Shown here: piece by piece, positions 43,202-53,264 of the stretch
Layout of the letters: each line of letters opens with the position of its first letter
Position numbering within the stretch: the first letter of the stretch is position 1
Origin: Channallabes apus
Taxonomy: Eukaryota; Chordata; Actinopteri; Siluriformes; Clariidae
Assembly: GCA_030522415.1 (NCBI GenBank)
Contig: CM060121.1
Span: 9,033,976 to 9,097,975, forward strand
DNA: 64,000 nt
Direction: 5' to 3'
Program-made: the position numbers and the translations under genes
Notes under the pieces: model-generated
The model's input: the letters and a program-made list of their open reading frames with translations, nothing else
Told to the model about the DNA's origin: nothing
Database searches by the model: none

Positions 43202-44911
43202 ATGGCTGCAGCAATGCAGTGTGCTAAAGCTAGGGGAGGAGGAGACGTGCGATTCTGCCTGTGTGGGAACAAAATCGCGGGCAAAGACTCACACCAGGTC
43301 TGCTCGGCGTGTCTTGGGCTGAAACATGCCCAACTAGCGGTTGAAAACCCCGGTTCCTGCGAGCACTGCGCACGCTTCACCGCGAAGAGCCTTCGTCGCA
43401 GGCTAGCACGCCAAGCTAGCCTGTCGGGCCTCGACCTGCTCCTGTCACCTAGCCCTACTCCAGCTGCCATTCTACAGGTATCCATCCCTGGAGAGCTGCC
43501 CACCACGGCAGCCTTATCCTGGGGTGAACAGCTCGACGCCTGCGCCCCTCTGCCCAGTGTGCTCAGCACTGACGAGGAGGAAGGCGCAATCGACTTCGGG
43601 GAAGAGGGCCAGTCCGACTTTCTCCTTTCTGAGGAAGAGGAGGATTTCGAGGACTCGCCTTTCCTCCCACCCGTACACTCAGCACAACCCCTTACCGCCA
43701 CGGGAACCACTGAGGCTATGGACGGGGCACCATCCACGCTCCTTAGCGTCGACCTGCAGGACGTGTGCAAACGCGCCACGGAGAAGCTGGACATCCAGTG
43801 GCCGACTGTGGTAGCGGAGACTGCAAAGTCTCGCTATGAGGGCAAGAGGCTGCCGAGGGCGAAACGGGCGGCACGGCAGCTCCTTCCAGTCTTCCCAGAG
43901 CTCCTGGAGGAGCTCGCGGTGACCTGGAAGGACAAACCTTTCACCAGCAAGGTGCCAGTGCAAGGGGGATCCGCACTGGACGTGGAGGGCATGGAAAAGG
44001 CAGGACTTTTCCGGATGCCCCCCATGGAACAGCTAGTGGCTGCGCACCTGCTCCCGAGACACACGGCGGCTGCAAATCCGTCGTTGCCATCAAAAGCTGA
44101 GCGGTTTCAGTCAAGCATGACTGAAACATTTGATAACAAAACAGTGGGACAACATCCTCTGATATGCAGATTCATGAAGGGCGCGCATCGCGCCTTACCG
44201 GTTTCAAAACCACTTACCCCATCATGGGACTTGGGATTGGTGCTTGGTGCATTGTCTACATCCCCATTTGAACCGCTAGACAAGGTTGATTTCAGGGCAT
44301 TGTCTTTCAAGACTGCGCTACTAATGGCTTTGGTCTCAGCAAAGCGCGTGAGTGAGATTCATGCGTTTTCTGTGCACCCAGCATGCTTGCAGTTCATGTC
44401 TGGGGATGCGGGAGTAGTTATGAAACCTAACCCGGCATTCATGCCTAAAGTCGTTAATGCTATAAACCCTCTCGAGCTGAGAGCCTTTCATCCACCCCCT
44501 TTTGCATCATCAGAGCAGCAAAAGTTAAATACACTGTGCCCGGTGCGTGCTTTACGCATCTACACAGAGCAAACCAGAGGTTTAAGGGAGAGCGATCAGC
44601 TGTTCGTTTCTTGGATGAAACCTCGTACGGGGAAGCCGATCACTAAGCAACGTCTATCGCATTGGATAGTGGAGGCTATTTCGTTGGCATATTCCAGTAA
44701 GGGTCTCGAACCCCCAACTGGCTTACGCGCACACTCAACAAGGGGCATGTCAAGTTCATGGGCTCTATTTAAAGGAGTCACATTACAGGATATCTGTGAA
44801 GCAGCGAGCTGGTCATCGCCACACACATTTGCCAGATTTTATAAACTGGACGTTACAGCTCAGACTGTAGCTCACGCAGTACTGAGCGTAAGGACAGATT
44901 CTACAAGTTAA
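43202..44911 (+). CDS. Gag-tyrosine recombinase fusion protein of the DIRS element
   Basis: 569 codons from ATG 43202 to TAA 44909-44911. An upstream in-frame extension lacks an ATG, so this start is preferred. Residues 17-60 form a Cys/His cluster (Cys19, Cys21, Cys34, Cys37, His42, Cys53, Cys56), a candidate zinc-binding site. Residues about 110-185 are acidic. Residues about 190-305 are the DIRS Gag-like region. At about 305-320 the Gag sequence passes without a break into the recombinase ('HPLICRFMKGAHRALP'). The recombinase keeps its catalytic set: Arg382 ('SAKRVSEIHA'), His511 and Arg514 ('HSTRG'), Tyr547 ('FARFYKLDV'). In full-length DIRS elements Gag and recombinase are separate from, or flank, an RT-RNase H region; here that block is missing yet the frame is intact. 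It could be a defective copy, a mobile non-autonomous family, or a co-opted recombinase. Confidence 0.92.
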   Translation: MAAAMQCAKARGGGDVRFCLCGNKIAGKDSHQVCSACLGLKHAQLAVENPGSCEHCARFTAKSLRRRLARQASLSGLDLLLSPSPTPAAILQVSIPGELPTTAALSWGEQLDACAPLPSVLSTDEEEGAIDFGEEGQSDFLLSEEEEDFEDSPFLPPVHSAQPLTATGTTEAMDGAPSTLLSVDLQDVCKRATEKLDIQWPTVVAETAKSRYEGKRLPRAKRAARQLLPVFPELLEELAVTWKDKPFTSKVPVQGGSALDVEGMEKAGLFRMPPMEQLVAAHLLPRHTAAANPSLPSKAERFQSSMTETFDNKTVGQHPLICRFMKGAHRALPVSKPLTPSWDLGLVLGALSTSPFEPLDKVDFRALSFKTALLMALVSAKRVSEIHAFSVHPACLQFMSGDAGVVMKPNPAFMPKVVNAINPLELRAFHPPPFASSEQQKLNTLCPVRALRIYTEQTRGLRESDQLFVSWMKPRTGKPITKQRLSHWIVEAISLAYSSKGLEPPTGLRAHSTRGMSSSWALFKGVTLQDICEAASWSSPHTFARFYKLDVTAQTVAHAVLSVRTDSTS

Positions 44912-45006
44912 AAAAAAAAAAAAAGATAATCGCTCAGCCCTGAATGTGTTGATTATGGTTGGCAGAAGACTTCAAGACTGGCTATCTGACAATACGGGAG
45001 TTAGGA

Positions 45007-45103
45007 TATCCCATAGTGAGACACCGAAACATATGCTTGAAAGAGAACAATAGGTTACTTGCGTAACCCCGGTTCTCTGATAGCATTAAGTGAGGTGTCT
45101 CAC
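45007..45103. repeat. DIRS internal complementary region
   Basis: 'tatcccatagtgagacaccg' and what follows is the reverse complement of the element's left end; 'ttgcgtaaccccggttctctg' type sequence is the reverse complement of its right end. The two halves abut at 45048/45049, joining the two outer ends head to head. Confidence 0.93.
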
Positions 45104-45872
45104 CAGATCACCCTCCTTGCTGTGTGAAGCAAGGAAGAGGTTGCTTGTTTTGAATAGCGAAGTGACGTCGTGCTGCCCCCTTTATACGGGGAGGAGGGAA
45201 GGCCACGCCAAGGCACAACGTCACATCTGCCAGCCAATTGGGGCTGGCGTAATGTAATAGAGCTTCTGAAGAATACGCGGAAGGGGCGTATCCCATAGTG
45301 AGACACCTCACTTAATGCTATCAGAGAACCGGGGTTACGCAAGTAACCTATTGTTATGTTTAGTTTGTTATAAATAGCCTGGCTGAACTTCAGTCAGGCG
45401 TCTAGCTACACCTTTTGTTGTAGTTAAGTTTGTGTTGGTTTTGCTAATGTTCTTTTGTTGTTTAAATAAAGAACGTTTATTTTGAACCGCCAGCTCGCCT
45501 CCTCTGCGATCATGCCACGCACACACCGCCGACAGAATCGTGACAATAATAAGCTAGCCATGAAAGAACTGCTGTTAGCAAAATTCATCAGAATGTCTCC
45601 TGTCCCAAGAGAGAAGACAATAACATTACTAAAGCATACTGAGCCATCCTGCTTGGGCACTAACTTAGGTAAACTGATCACCTATTAATGCTTCTACTCC
45701 CTAAATACAATTCCATCATTAAATATTGAAAGCTGTCAGTAAAGATGCAGATAAAGGGAGCAGACTCTTGAAAACAGCACCAGGTTAGCAAACAGATTGG
45801 AACGTTTGATTCATAGACCATCCTAGACTCCCACACTGACATATTTTATCTACAATAACTTTGTTATGGTGC

Positions 45873-46146
45873 TGGTTGTGCGCGTTCTGATCATGTGACG
45901 GGGGGGGGGCGTTGTGCGCGTTCTTATCATGCGACCGGAGGGGTTGCCCGTTCTGATCATAAAAATAGAGTAACGAGGCTGTTTTTAAAAAGTAAGGAGT
46001 AGAAAGTACAGATAATTGCTTAAAAATGTAAGGAGTAGAAGTAAAAAGTCGGCTGAAAAATAATTACTCCAGTAAAGTATAGATACCCAAAATTTCTACT
46101 TAAGTAAGGTAACGAAGTATTTGTGCTTCGTTACTTGACACCTCTG
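45873..46146 (-). mobile_element. Partial copy of the hAT MITE at 53265
   Basis: From 46146 backwards (CAGAGGTGTCAAGTAACGAA) the sequence matches the left end of the element at 53265 for about 180 bp, then a G/C-rich repeated unit ('gtgcgcgttctgatcatg' and variants, with runs of G) to about 45873. The other terminus is missing. Confidence 0.75.
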
Positions 46147-46385
46147 ATTCCACCCATTTTTTCCACTTATGGACTAACTGGGATTTAGGCAACGTCAGCT
46201 CCTGCAAAGATGGTGAGAATAAGGGCTCTCACAACTGAGCTTCAAAAACGCTCTTTAGAAAACCTATGGGTGATGTTACAGAGGGTTTGTCCAGTTCTTA
46301 TACAGTCAATGGATCGAAGGGCCGATATTGTGCCCTCATAATTAGATCCATCTCAACTTACCAATTGCCCCAACAACTCAACAGA

Positions 46386-46518
46386 GCTGCGATGGATTGG
46401 CACGCTGTCCAGGGTGTACCCTGCCTCGTGCCCAGAGTCTCCTGGGACAGGCTCCAGGTCCCCGCGACCCTAAATACAGGATAAAGCGGTATAGAAAATG
46501 AATGAATGAATGAATGAA
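46386..46518 (+). mobile_element. HE1/DANA-like SINE, 3' tail only
   Basis: It begins 'gctgcgatggattggcac' and ends 'tagaaaatgaatgaatgaat', matching only the last 130 bp of the SINE at 14421. 5' truncation is typical of target-primed insertion. Confidence 0.85.
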
Positions 46519-46554
46519 CTCAACAAAGGACAACATAACCACAGCTCTCCAGTC

Positions 46555-46680
46555 TGTTCTGACCAACTTGGATAACAGCAACTAATCTTCATTAGTATTC
46601 TATTCATCAATTTCAATTCAGCATTTAACACTGTCAACCCATCCACCTTGATCTCCAAGGTCACCAATCAGTAATTGGAC
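46555..46680 (+). mobile_element. LINE reverse transcriptase fragment
   Basis: 'ttcaattcagcatttaacac' and the 'tgtcaacccatccacc' stretch resemble the 'DFSSAFNT' core of a LINE reverse transcriptase, with frameshifts. Short and uncertain. Confidence 0.35.
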
Positions 46681-47189
46681 AGCTGAGAAAAAATAACAAT
46701 CAATGAGAAGCAAATGAGTGTGTGCATTAAAACCTGGAAAGAAAAGCATGAATGCAGCAGAGGTAAGACATTGATCACATTCGTGTCACGTAGAAAAAGA
46801 TGAGTGAAAGGCAATTTATCAAGCCCCTCTAGAAAGGGCAAGAATTTAGTATGCTAGAGAGGGCACAGCTTAGCACCAAACTGAGTTGTTAAATCAATAA
46901 GGGTCCTATTTACACTGCATGAACTGTGAAGTCCACATCTTCATCATCAATAGAGCATTAGTGTTTAAATCAGGACTGAACTTAGGATTAAAAACTTACA
47001 GTTACAATTAGAGACCTCCTCTTCTGTGTGCATCATTCTGACCTGGTAGAACCAACAGGTCTGTTTAAAAATGGTTTGGAGTTTGTAAAGCATAAAGGTT
47101 ATGTAAATGATGCCCCTTACACTCTTATACTGCTGGACTACTCTTCATCCATAATGCAACCCTTGTATTAGGTGGATTGCTGAGCATTC

Positions 47190-47410
47190 ATTGTATACAT
47201 GTACAGGTGAAATATGCTAATTTTTTGAGATTTTGGGTTTTCATGAGCTGTATGCCACAATCATCAATATTAAAACAATAAAAGGCTTGAACTACTTCAG
47301 TTGTGTGTAATGAATCTAAAATATATGAAAGTCTAATGTTTATCAGTACATTACAGAAAATAATGAACTTTATCACAATATGCCAATTTTTTGAGAAGGA
47401 CCTGTATAGT
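47190..47410. repeat. Dispersed AT-rich repeat with TTTTTTGAGA motifs
   Basis: 'atatgctaattttttgaga' (47213-47231) and 'atatgccaattttttgagaa' (47379-47398) are direct repeats about 165 bp apart, followed by 'ggacctgtata'. Sequences of this type recur in fish genomes; class not determined. Confidence 0.35.
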
Positions 47411-47753
47411 CTGGGACAATATGATTTAAGTCAGTGGTTCTCAAAGTGACCATCAAAGTACATTTTACCCCGCTGGGATGCGCACGTACAATCCAGGCAT
47501 GGCAAGGCGGAAACAATATTAAACAGTCCTGACATTTTAAATAAATTGTTTTTAAATAAAACACAGTGGGTCGCGCAGGTTTGTGATTCGAGCGGCGCTG
47601 CGCGATCCACCACCGGGCTGCGCAAATACACCAGATCATCACTGCGCTATCCAGATAGTCGCGCTGCGCTGTATTTGCGCAGATATTTGGTTCAATCGGG
47701 TGCTGCGGTTTAGTCCCACTTTTGATGTGTTTGGCTTCACATACACTTCGACA

Positions 47754-48041
47754 ATGGAAGAAGACGCTGCAGCAGCAGTGAGTTTACTTACATGTGATGA
47801 AACCAACAAAGAGGAGATTGTAAAGAAAAAAGGTGCCTCGTCTGTGGTGTGGAATTGGTTTGGGTATAAGAAAAGTGATACGAATGAGATGAACGTGATT
47901 TGGAAGGTACACAAGTGCACTGTTTTAACAAGTGGTGGAAACACGTCAAACCTTTTCTATCATCTGAAATCCAAGCTTCCAAACGAATATGGCAAAAGTA
48001 AAAAGAATGCGGCAAACCCCAGCAATTCACAGTTTAAATAA
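47754..48041 (+). CDS. Small BED-finger-like protein of hAT copy 2
   Basis: 95 codons from ATG 47754. It shows the BED-domain aromatic start 'SSVVWNWFGYKK' (residues about 27-38) and the C-terminal half 'GGNTSNLFYHLKSK' (about 62-75) with its His residues. The expected Cys-x-x-Cys between them is disturbed ('KVHKCTVL'), so metal binding is doubtful. Full-length hAT proteins continue for about 500 residues; here the frame stops soon after the finger. A stand-alone DNA-binding peptide encoded by a non-autonomous element is possible but unproven. Confidence 0.6.
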   Translation: MEEDAAAAVSLLTCDETNKEEIVKKKGASSVVWNWFGYKKSDTNEMNVIWKVHKCTVLTSGGNTSNLFYHLKSKLPNEYGKSKKNAANPSNSQFK

Positions 48042-48298
48042 AATTACATAAAAAATTAAATTATGTAAAACAATTTCTTTGTGTTTTCATTTTTATTTAT
48101 GCATTTTCAGATACAAATTGCTATATTGTGATATATATCGCTATTGAGTTAGAAAATTGCTTCTACCGTGATAGAAGATTTTGGTTATATCGCCCACCCG
48201 TAATGAAGCCTATCTTCAGCTTGGATTCATGGTGGGATGGTGGGGACAGAAGAGAGACCCGTGTGTGTTTTGTGACTTAAACTGCTGGCAGCAGACCG

Positions 48299-48565
48299 CA
48301 TGAGACCCAACAAATTAGGAAGTCACTTGGAGACAACACACTCCAGTCACGTTAATAAACCACTGGACGTCTTTGAAAGAAAGCTGGCAGAATACAGACA
48401 GCAGGAGAATCGCATGGTAACATCTGAATCAGTGGACAGCAAAGCACAAATAGCTTCATTCAAAGTTGCATACAGAATTGGCCAGTGCAAAAAAACTACA
48501 AACGATTGCAGAGCAGCTAATAAACATGGGGTCAATTATGCAAAGATAAGTGACAACGTAAGCCT
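48299..48565 (+). pseudogene. ZBED5/SCAND3-like hAT fragment (copy 2)
   Basis: Open frame with 'MRPNKLGSHLETTHSSHVNK', 'ERKLAEYRQQENRM' and 'ASFKVAYRIGQCKK', then drifting after the TTNDC stretch. The codons upstream of the ATG contain a stop (gacttaaac, about 48272). It has no catalytic part. Same arrangement as in copy 1. Confidence 0.72.
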
Positions 48566-48784
48566 TGTAACAATTGCATGTGTATTTTATCTTTTTTTAA
48601 CTTGGTGTTGTTTGATCTTATTGGTTTAGAAATTGATATTTCAATAAACAGTAAACTTGGCCGATTTCGTTATTATTTTGTTGACAAGTGGGGCTTGAAA
48701 ATTCGCTCACCCCCTTAAGTGGGGAATAACAGAAAAAGTTTGAGAACCACTAATTTAAGTTGTGTTGCATGTTTGTAAAAAATT

Positions 48785-49060
48785 TCAACACTGCGATTTT
48801 AATTATTTTTGACACATTATAACCATAAACATCAATGTATTTTACTAGGATTTCATGTGATAGATCGACACAAAATAGCACATAATTGTGAAGTGGAAGG
48901 AAAATGATGAATGGCTTTCAAAATTTATTACAAATGAAAAAACAAAGTGTGGCGTGCATTTGTACTTGGCCCCATTAACTGTGATACCGCTATGTATAAT
49001 CTAGTGGAACTAATTGCCCACCTAATTAGTAAATAGAGTCTATTTACTAATCTATTATAA
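48785..49060. mobile_element. Internally deleted Tc1-like element
   Basis: 'atgtattttactaggatttc', 'agcacataattgtgaagtgg', 'aaggaaaatgatgaatgg' and 'gtgtggcgtgcatttgtact' are the terminal region of a common fish Tc1 family, joined to 'ctagtggaactaattgccc' and 'agagtctatttactaa' from its other end. No coding sequence remains. Confidence 0.6.
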
Positions 49061-49139
49061 ATAAATATTTATTTGGTAAAATGGGGAGATATTTGGAGAA
49101 ATAAGAAAGCTTTTGTGACAGTGAAGGTAATGAAGAAGA

Positions 49140-49396
49140 AGAAGAAGAATATTCAATTATTTGTCACATGTACTTTTTACAGCACAGCGAAATGTCTTCT
49201 TCGCATATCCCAATTAGGAATCTGGGGTCAGAGCGCAGGGTCAGCCAGCTTACAGCGCCCCTGGAGCAGATAGGGTTAAGGGCCTTGCTCAAGGGCTCAA
49301 CAGTGGCAACTTGGCGATGCTGGGGTTTGAACCCCCAACCTTCCGATCAGTAACTCAGTAACCCACAGCTTAACCGACTGAGCCACCACTGCCCTA
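49140..49396 (-). mobile_element. tRNA-derived SINE
   Basis: On the - strand: 'cagtggtggctcagtcgg' (box A like), box B 'gggttcaaacccc' (about 49324-49336), then the core 'cttgagcaaggccctt' and 'tgggatatgcgaagaag'. The 'aagggccttgctcaagg' core is shared with the SINE at 1865. Complete head, variable tail. Confidence 0.7.
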
Positions 49397-49399
49397 ATG

Positions 49400-50995
49400 G
49401 AATATGATGGAAATATGCAAGAGTCTTCTTTAGGGGTCCTCCTCAACCAATCAATTGCCTACTGCTGAGCGATATGTATCGATTACTTTCATACCTTAAA
49501 ATGGACGAATTTCATGGTCTCTCACCTCACCTGAAAAATGGAAAGATTTAGTGAGAAAATTACAATCAAAATGGATCCAGACAAATAATAAATATCAATA
49601 TAGTTTTTAAGTTGCATATCTAACATCACAGAGCATAATTCTTAAGATAATAAACATAGAGAGGACAGAGGCTTAGAGAAAAATCCCCCCTGTTAAGCAA
49701 CATTCTGTTGCAAATTCTGCCAGGAGTATATCGCTATAAAGTTGAAGCAATATCAATACTTTTGAAGGTTGTTTCTGGTATGTTAAGTTTTACAACTGTA
49801 ACGTCTTATAAGATCTTCCATGTACAGTCCCCTTCCCTAACATATGCTTTGATAACATTATTATAATACATAGGAACATGACAAGCTGGCAGACATAAAG
49901 GATGGGGTGGATGGGTACATTAATTGTGTCTTTTCTAAAAACCAATGACATAACTGCTGATAAATGTCCTGTTGTATTGAGGAAAACATCATCACATTAG
50001 AACAGTATATGGCCAACAATCTGGAAAAAACAGGTATTCTATGGGCACCTGTGATATGAAATCAGGCAATGCTTGGAAAATGCATATTTACACCCAGAGC
50101 ACCTACAGTAAATCTTTTTAAAACGTCCAGGGCATTCGGATCAGATGTGATCAGATTGCTTCTTGGGGAAGAAATGTTAAAAAGTTAAACGTTTTAATGG
50201 AAGCTCAGCATTAAGTGGTCGATCAGATAAAAAAAGATAGAGCCTCTAAAAAAAGAGCTCAACAAAAAGAAGAGACAGGAGAACTAGAAGCAAGCAATAA
50301 CCCAAAACTGTTTTCATCTAGATTCAGACCATATGTGGGTTAGACAATTTAGACAGATTTGCTGTCACATACAGCTGCCAATGAAAGACAGCTATGGTCC
50401 ACGGTTTGCTTTGTTTGTTCTTTTTTGTTGTTTTTTTGGTTTCTTGGAGAAATTTTTTCGGGAAAAAGAGGTAGCAGAGTGTGTCTTCACAGGACACCAG
50501 TAGCTATAACCACTGTCACAGGAATATAGAGTTAGCATGATCCCCCGTGACACGCTGATACCGCACAGGACCTGCAGCAGCTTTGAAACATGAATACTGC
50601 TAGGTTCTTTTAAAACCCGAACAATGTGCATGACATGGACAATAAGGTCTTTGTAATGCACATAGCAACAAACCCCTTACTTATTACCACCTTTTTTTTC
50701 TGCATTAAATGGTTAGGAACCAGCGGTCATTTGTATCTGGAATCAATATGTATTTTACATTTGTACACAGTTTTACACAAAGCATCGCAAAACCTCCGTA
50801 GGTATGTACAGGAAACAGAAATGAGTGGTTACCTTTAAGTCTTTTGGTTTGAATCGTTCGTTCTTTTGTCACATGACTCCCATAGAAGCTATGCAGTGCA
50901 ATAGATTCTAAAGAATGAAAGACTCGGTCTAGAATGCTCATGAGAAGAACCGCTCAATTCTGTTTCCTGTGTAATGCACTGCACAGCGTCTATGT
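49400..50995. other. Intergenic sequence without recognised features
   Basis: No supportable coding, RNA or transposon signature. AT-rich. Confidence 0.5.
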
Positions 50996-51002
50996 GCGTC
51001 AC

Positions 51003-51199
51003 GGCGGGCACTAGGCGGGGTACACCCTGGACAGGGTGCCAATCCATCGCAGGGCACACACACATACACACACCCAATCACACACTACGGGCAATTTAGG
51101 AACGCCAATTAGCCTAACCTGCATGTCTTTGGACTGTGGGAGGAAACCGGAGTACCCGGAGGAAACCCACCAAGCACGGGGGGAACATGCAAACTCCAT
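51003..51199 (-). mobile_element. HE1/DANA-like SINE, both ends truncated
   Basis: On the - strand it runs from 'atggagtttgcatgttc' (51199) through 'cctccggtttcctccca'-like body to 'gggtgtaccccgccta' (near 51010). It lacks the tRNA head and the (GAAT)n tail. A tail-like (GAAT)n piece occurs at 51418-51437. Confidence 0.82.
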
Positions 51200-53256
51200 G
51201 AGTATACTTTTAGTTATAGTTATTTTCAGAAATATTTACCATAAAGATATATTTATTATATGCATTAAATTCTAGATCAGAATTTGGCATACATGATATA
51301 TTTACAAAAATCCAAATCATATGAATCTCAGTCTCTGGATTTAAACATTATTAAAACCTGCAGTGGCATTTCTAGAATTGTTTCCGCAATGGACAGGATA
51401 AATTGGTTCTTGAAGATGAATGAATGAATGAATGAATTGTATTATGGGCTGGAGATATCGTATGCTTTCACTCAGTACACTGAATATTTGTATAGATACA
51501 CAAACAGACAGATAGCTCATTGTTTGATGCTGTAAGCAGTGCTCCAAATCCCAAAGTGACAACAGAACGAAAATATATATTTTTCTTGTTGCTATAAAAT
51601 ATGATATTCTTTTCAAAGGCCATCACGTCTTTGATGTGAATTTGACTGAATAAATACGGCCTTTTCCCTCTGTTTGTTTGACTAACAGCTGCAGGGGTTT
51701 TTGGGTTTTCAAAAAATTTCCCCCTTTTTATTTATTTATTCCTTTTCTTTATCAGTGGCCATAAAAAAGCTGAACATGAATTTCATTTCAACTACTTCCT
51801 CCCGCAGTACGAGGGAAGCACTCATAGCAGCTTTTCATAATGTCATTCACACTCTGCGTTAGGGAGATAGGGGTGCTAGGAAGTGGCAAAGTCAATTGGT
51901 GGAAACAGATAATGAGAGAGAGAGCACACAAGCCGCTTAATACACAAATGAAAGAGTGCAAGCGCTGACAGCACACTTCCTAGATTAATAAAAAAAAAAA
52001 AAAACACGACAGTAAAGACAGCACTGCTCCAATGCTGCTCACACACTGTTTACTTAATCAGTACATGGGAATATATGTTAATATTTGACCAAATACTAAA
52101 ATACTGTCTGATAACTGAAATAAATCACCTCTTCATGGTACAATTAAAACATTGAACCTGACATTACACTATACATTGTGAATAGATTTTAAATGGTAAG
52201 CGGTATGCTAAAAGAATTCAAAAATTCAAAAAACTTGATGCTGAAGACCTAGAAGGGAATTTTAAAGGATAAGAATTGCTCAAAGTCCTGTGCTCATACT
52301 GCCCATACGAAATAAGAATCACTTCATTTTGCCACATTACAAATGTGTGAAAGTGACATTTGGGTATCTCAGTATATCTTAGCCCCAGGATGTATACATA
52401 GTGAGCTTCAAATGATAAGCCATCTCTGTTTTCCTATTTCAGGTAGTATTGTACCATCCTGTCTTTGTGTGCTGGGTTGCTAAGAGAAACCAGACACAAC
52501 AAGCGACCCTTCTTTATCTCAGTGACAATTTATAATGCAATAAAATGTTTTTTGCTTCTATAACTGTATACTGTACACAGTCAAAAAGAGCAAATGTGTA
52601 AATAGGGACTCAAACATCAAAGTAATGTCTAGATTCTTGACAGTTTTAAGTCCGTTATGTTGAAGTTTCCAGTGATGTAACTAATGATGCAGATTTGAGT
52701 GCAAAACTGTTCTTGGCAGCTGCAGTCCTAAGTCCAATCAAAGGTAGAATATCCACAGTCCTCTTGACTGTGGGGCCATCCTTTTCAGATGGGACCATCC
52801 CTTCTGCTCCAAACAAACTCCAAACAAAAGTAGGGCTTCAGTCTCGATCATGTAGGTCTGAAGATCAGAAGAGGCCAGGATTACTGGAATTCCAGGAGAA
52901 CAAAAAATCTTAAGTATTGCTTTTGTCAGGTAAAAGTTAAATAAAGTTGACTTGGTGTGCAGAGTGGAAGCAGGCATTCTGAGAAGACAGCATAAGACAA
53001 TATCTATGACAGCATACAGTAAATAATCCTGAGACACAAAAGTTAACACAGAGAAGACAGTGCCTTGAGACATAAAGTGACCAGGCAATTGACTCTCAAG
53101 CAAACTGAATGAATACTGTATGTGAAAGGGGGACGACAACATTCATAAATCACAGTTTCCGAAAACACTCTGTACCTTGAAACCTTTCAGATTTGCTTCT
53201 TTACATAAGAAATAAACGATTAATAAAAGGCTTATAACACATATTGGAAAGCTATT
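51200..53256. other. Intergenic sequence, mostly unrecognised
   Basis: Apart from the (GAAT)n piece at 51418-51437 I see no supportable feature. The 52600-53230 stretch looks unlike its surroundings (balanced composition) and may be a dispersed repeat, but I could not name it. Confidence 0.4.
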
Positions 53257-53264
53257 CCAATAAC

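Larger units (their letters stand above)
42980..45352 (+). mobile_element. DIRS-type tyrosine-recombinase retroelement, RT-less derivative
   Basis: About 2.37 kb, inserted in an LTR at a GTT trinucleotide seen at both junctions (42977-42979 and 45353-45355). Inverted terminal repeats: 43001-43178 and 45129-45307, which are nearly identical in reverse complement and include a TATA box ('cgtataaaggggg', about 43119). The internal complementary region has two halves. 45007-45048 pairs with the left outer end (42980-43019) and 45049-45103 pairs with the right outer end (45299-45352). That layout is diagnostic for DIRS elements, which replicate through a circular intermediate joined via this region. 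Reverse transcriptase, RNase H and methyltransferase are absent. Confidence 0.93.
41373..45545 (+). mobile_element. LTR retrotransposon, non-autonomous, with nested DIRS element
   Basis: It begins TGTGAGGG, ends TGACA and is flanked by a perfect 5-bp duplication ATAAT (41368-41372, 45546-45550). The 5' LTR is 41373-41651 and the 3' LTR is 42833-42979 plus 45353-45545, split by the DIRS insertion. A polypurine tract 'gaggggggatac' lies directly before the 3' LTR. The 5' LTR lacks the last 53 bases present in the 3' LTR, and no primer-binding site follows, so an internal deletion removed that junction. There are about ten substitutions by eye between the LTRs. No reverse transcriptase, protease or integrase is encoded, so movement would need a helper element. 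Confidence 0.9.
42833..45545 (+). repeat. 3' LTR, split by DIRS insertion
   Basis: Parts 42833-42979 and 45353-45545 join to a complete LTR of about 340 bp. Relative to the 5' LTR it has a 6-bp insertion near 45408-45418 and the extra 53 bp at its 3' end. Confidence 0.88.
47432..48752 (+). mobile_element. hAT-type DNA transposon (copy 2 of the family at 6271)
   Basis: The ends CAGTGGTTCTCAAAGT and 'AGTTTGAGAACCACTA' (last base mutated) are flanked by an exact 8-bp duplication ATTTAAGT (47424-47431, 48753-48760). It is collinear with 6600-8129 but lacks copy 1's left-end block and its AT-rich insertion. Its BED-finger frame is open. Confidence 0.92.

Noticed and set aside
43186..43794. 202-codon open frame on the - strand within the DIRS element
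   Set aside because: It is the antisense shadow of the high-GC Gag frame; Ser/Arg-rich composition follows from the opposite strand.
45100..45342. Antisense open frames near the right end of the DIRS element
   Set aside because: They are the inverted-repeat copy of the left-end sequence, not separate genes.
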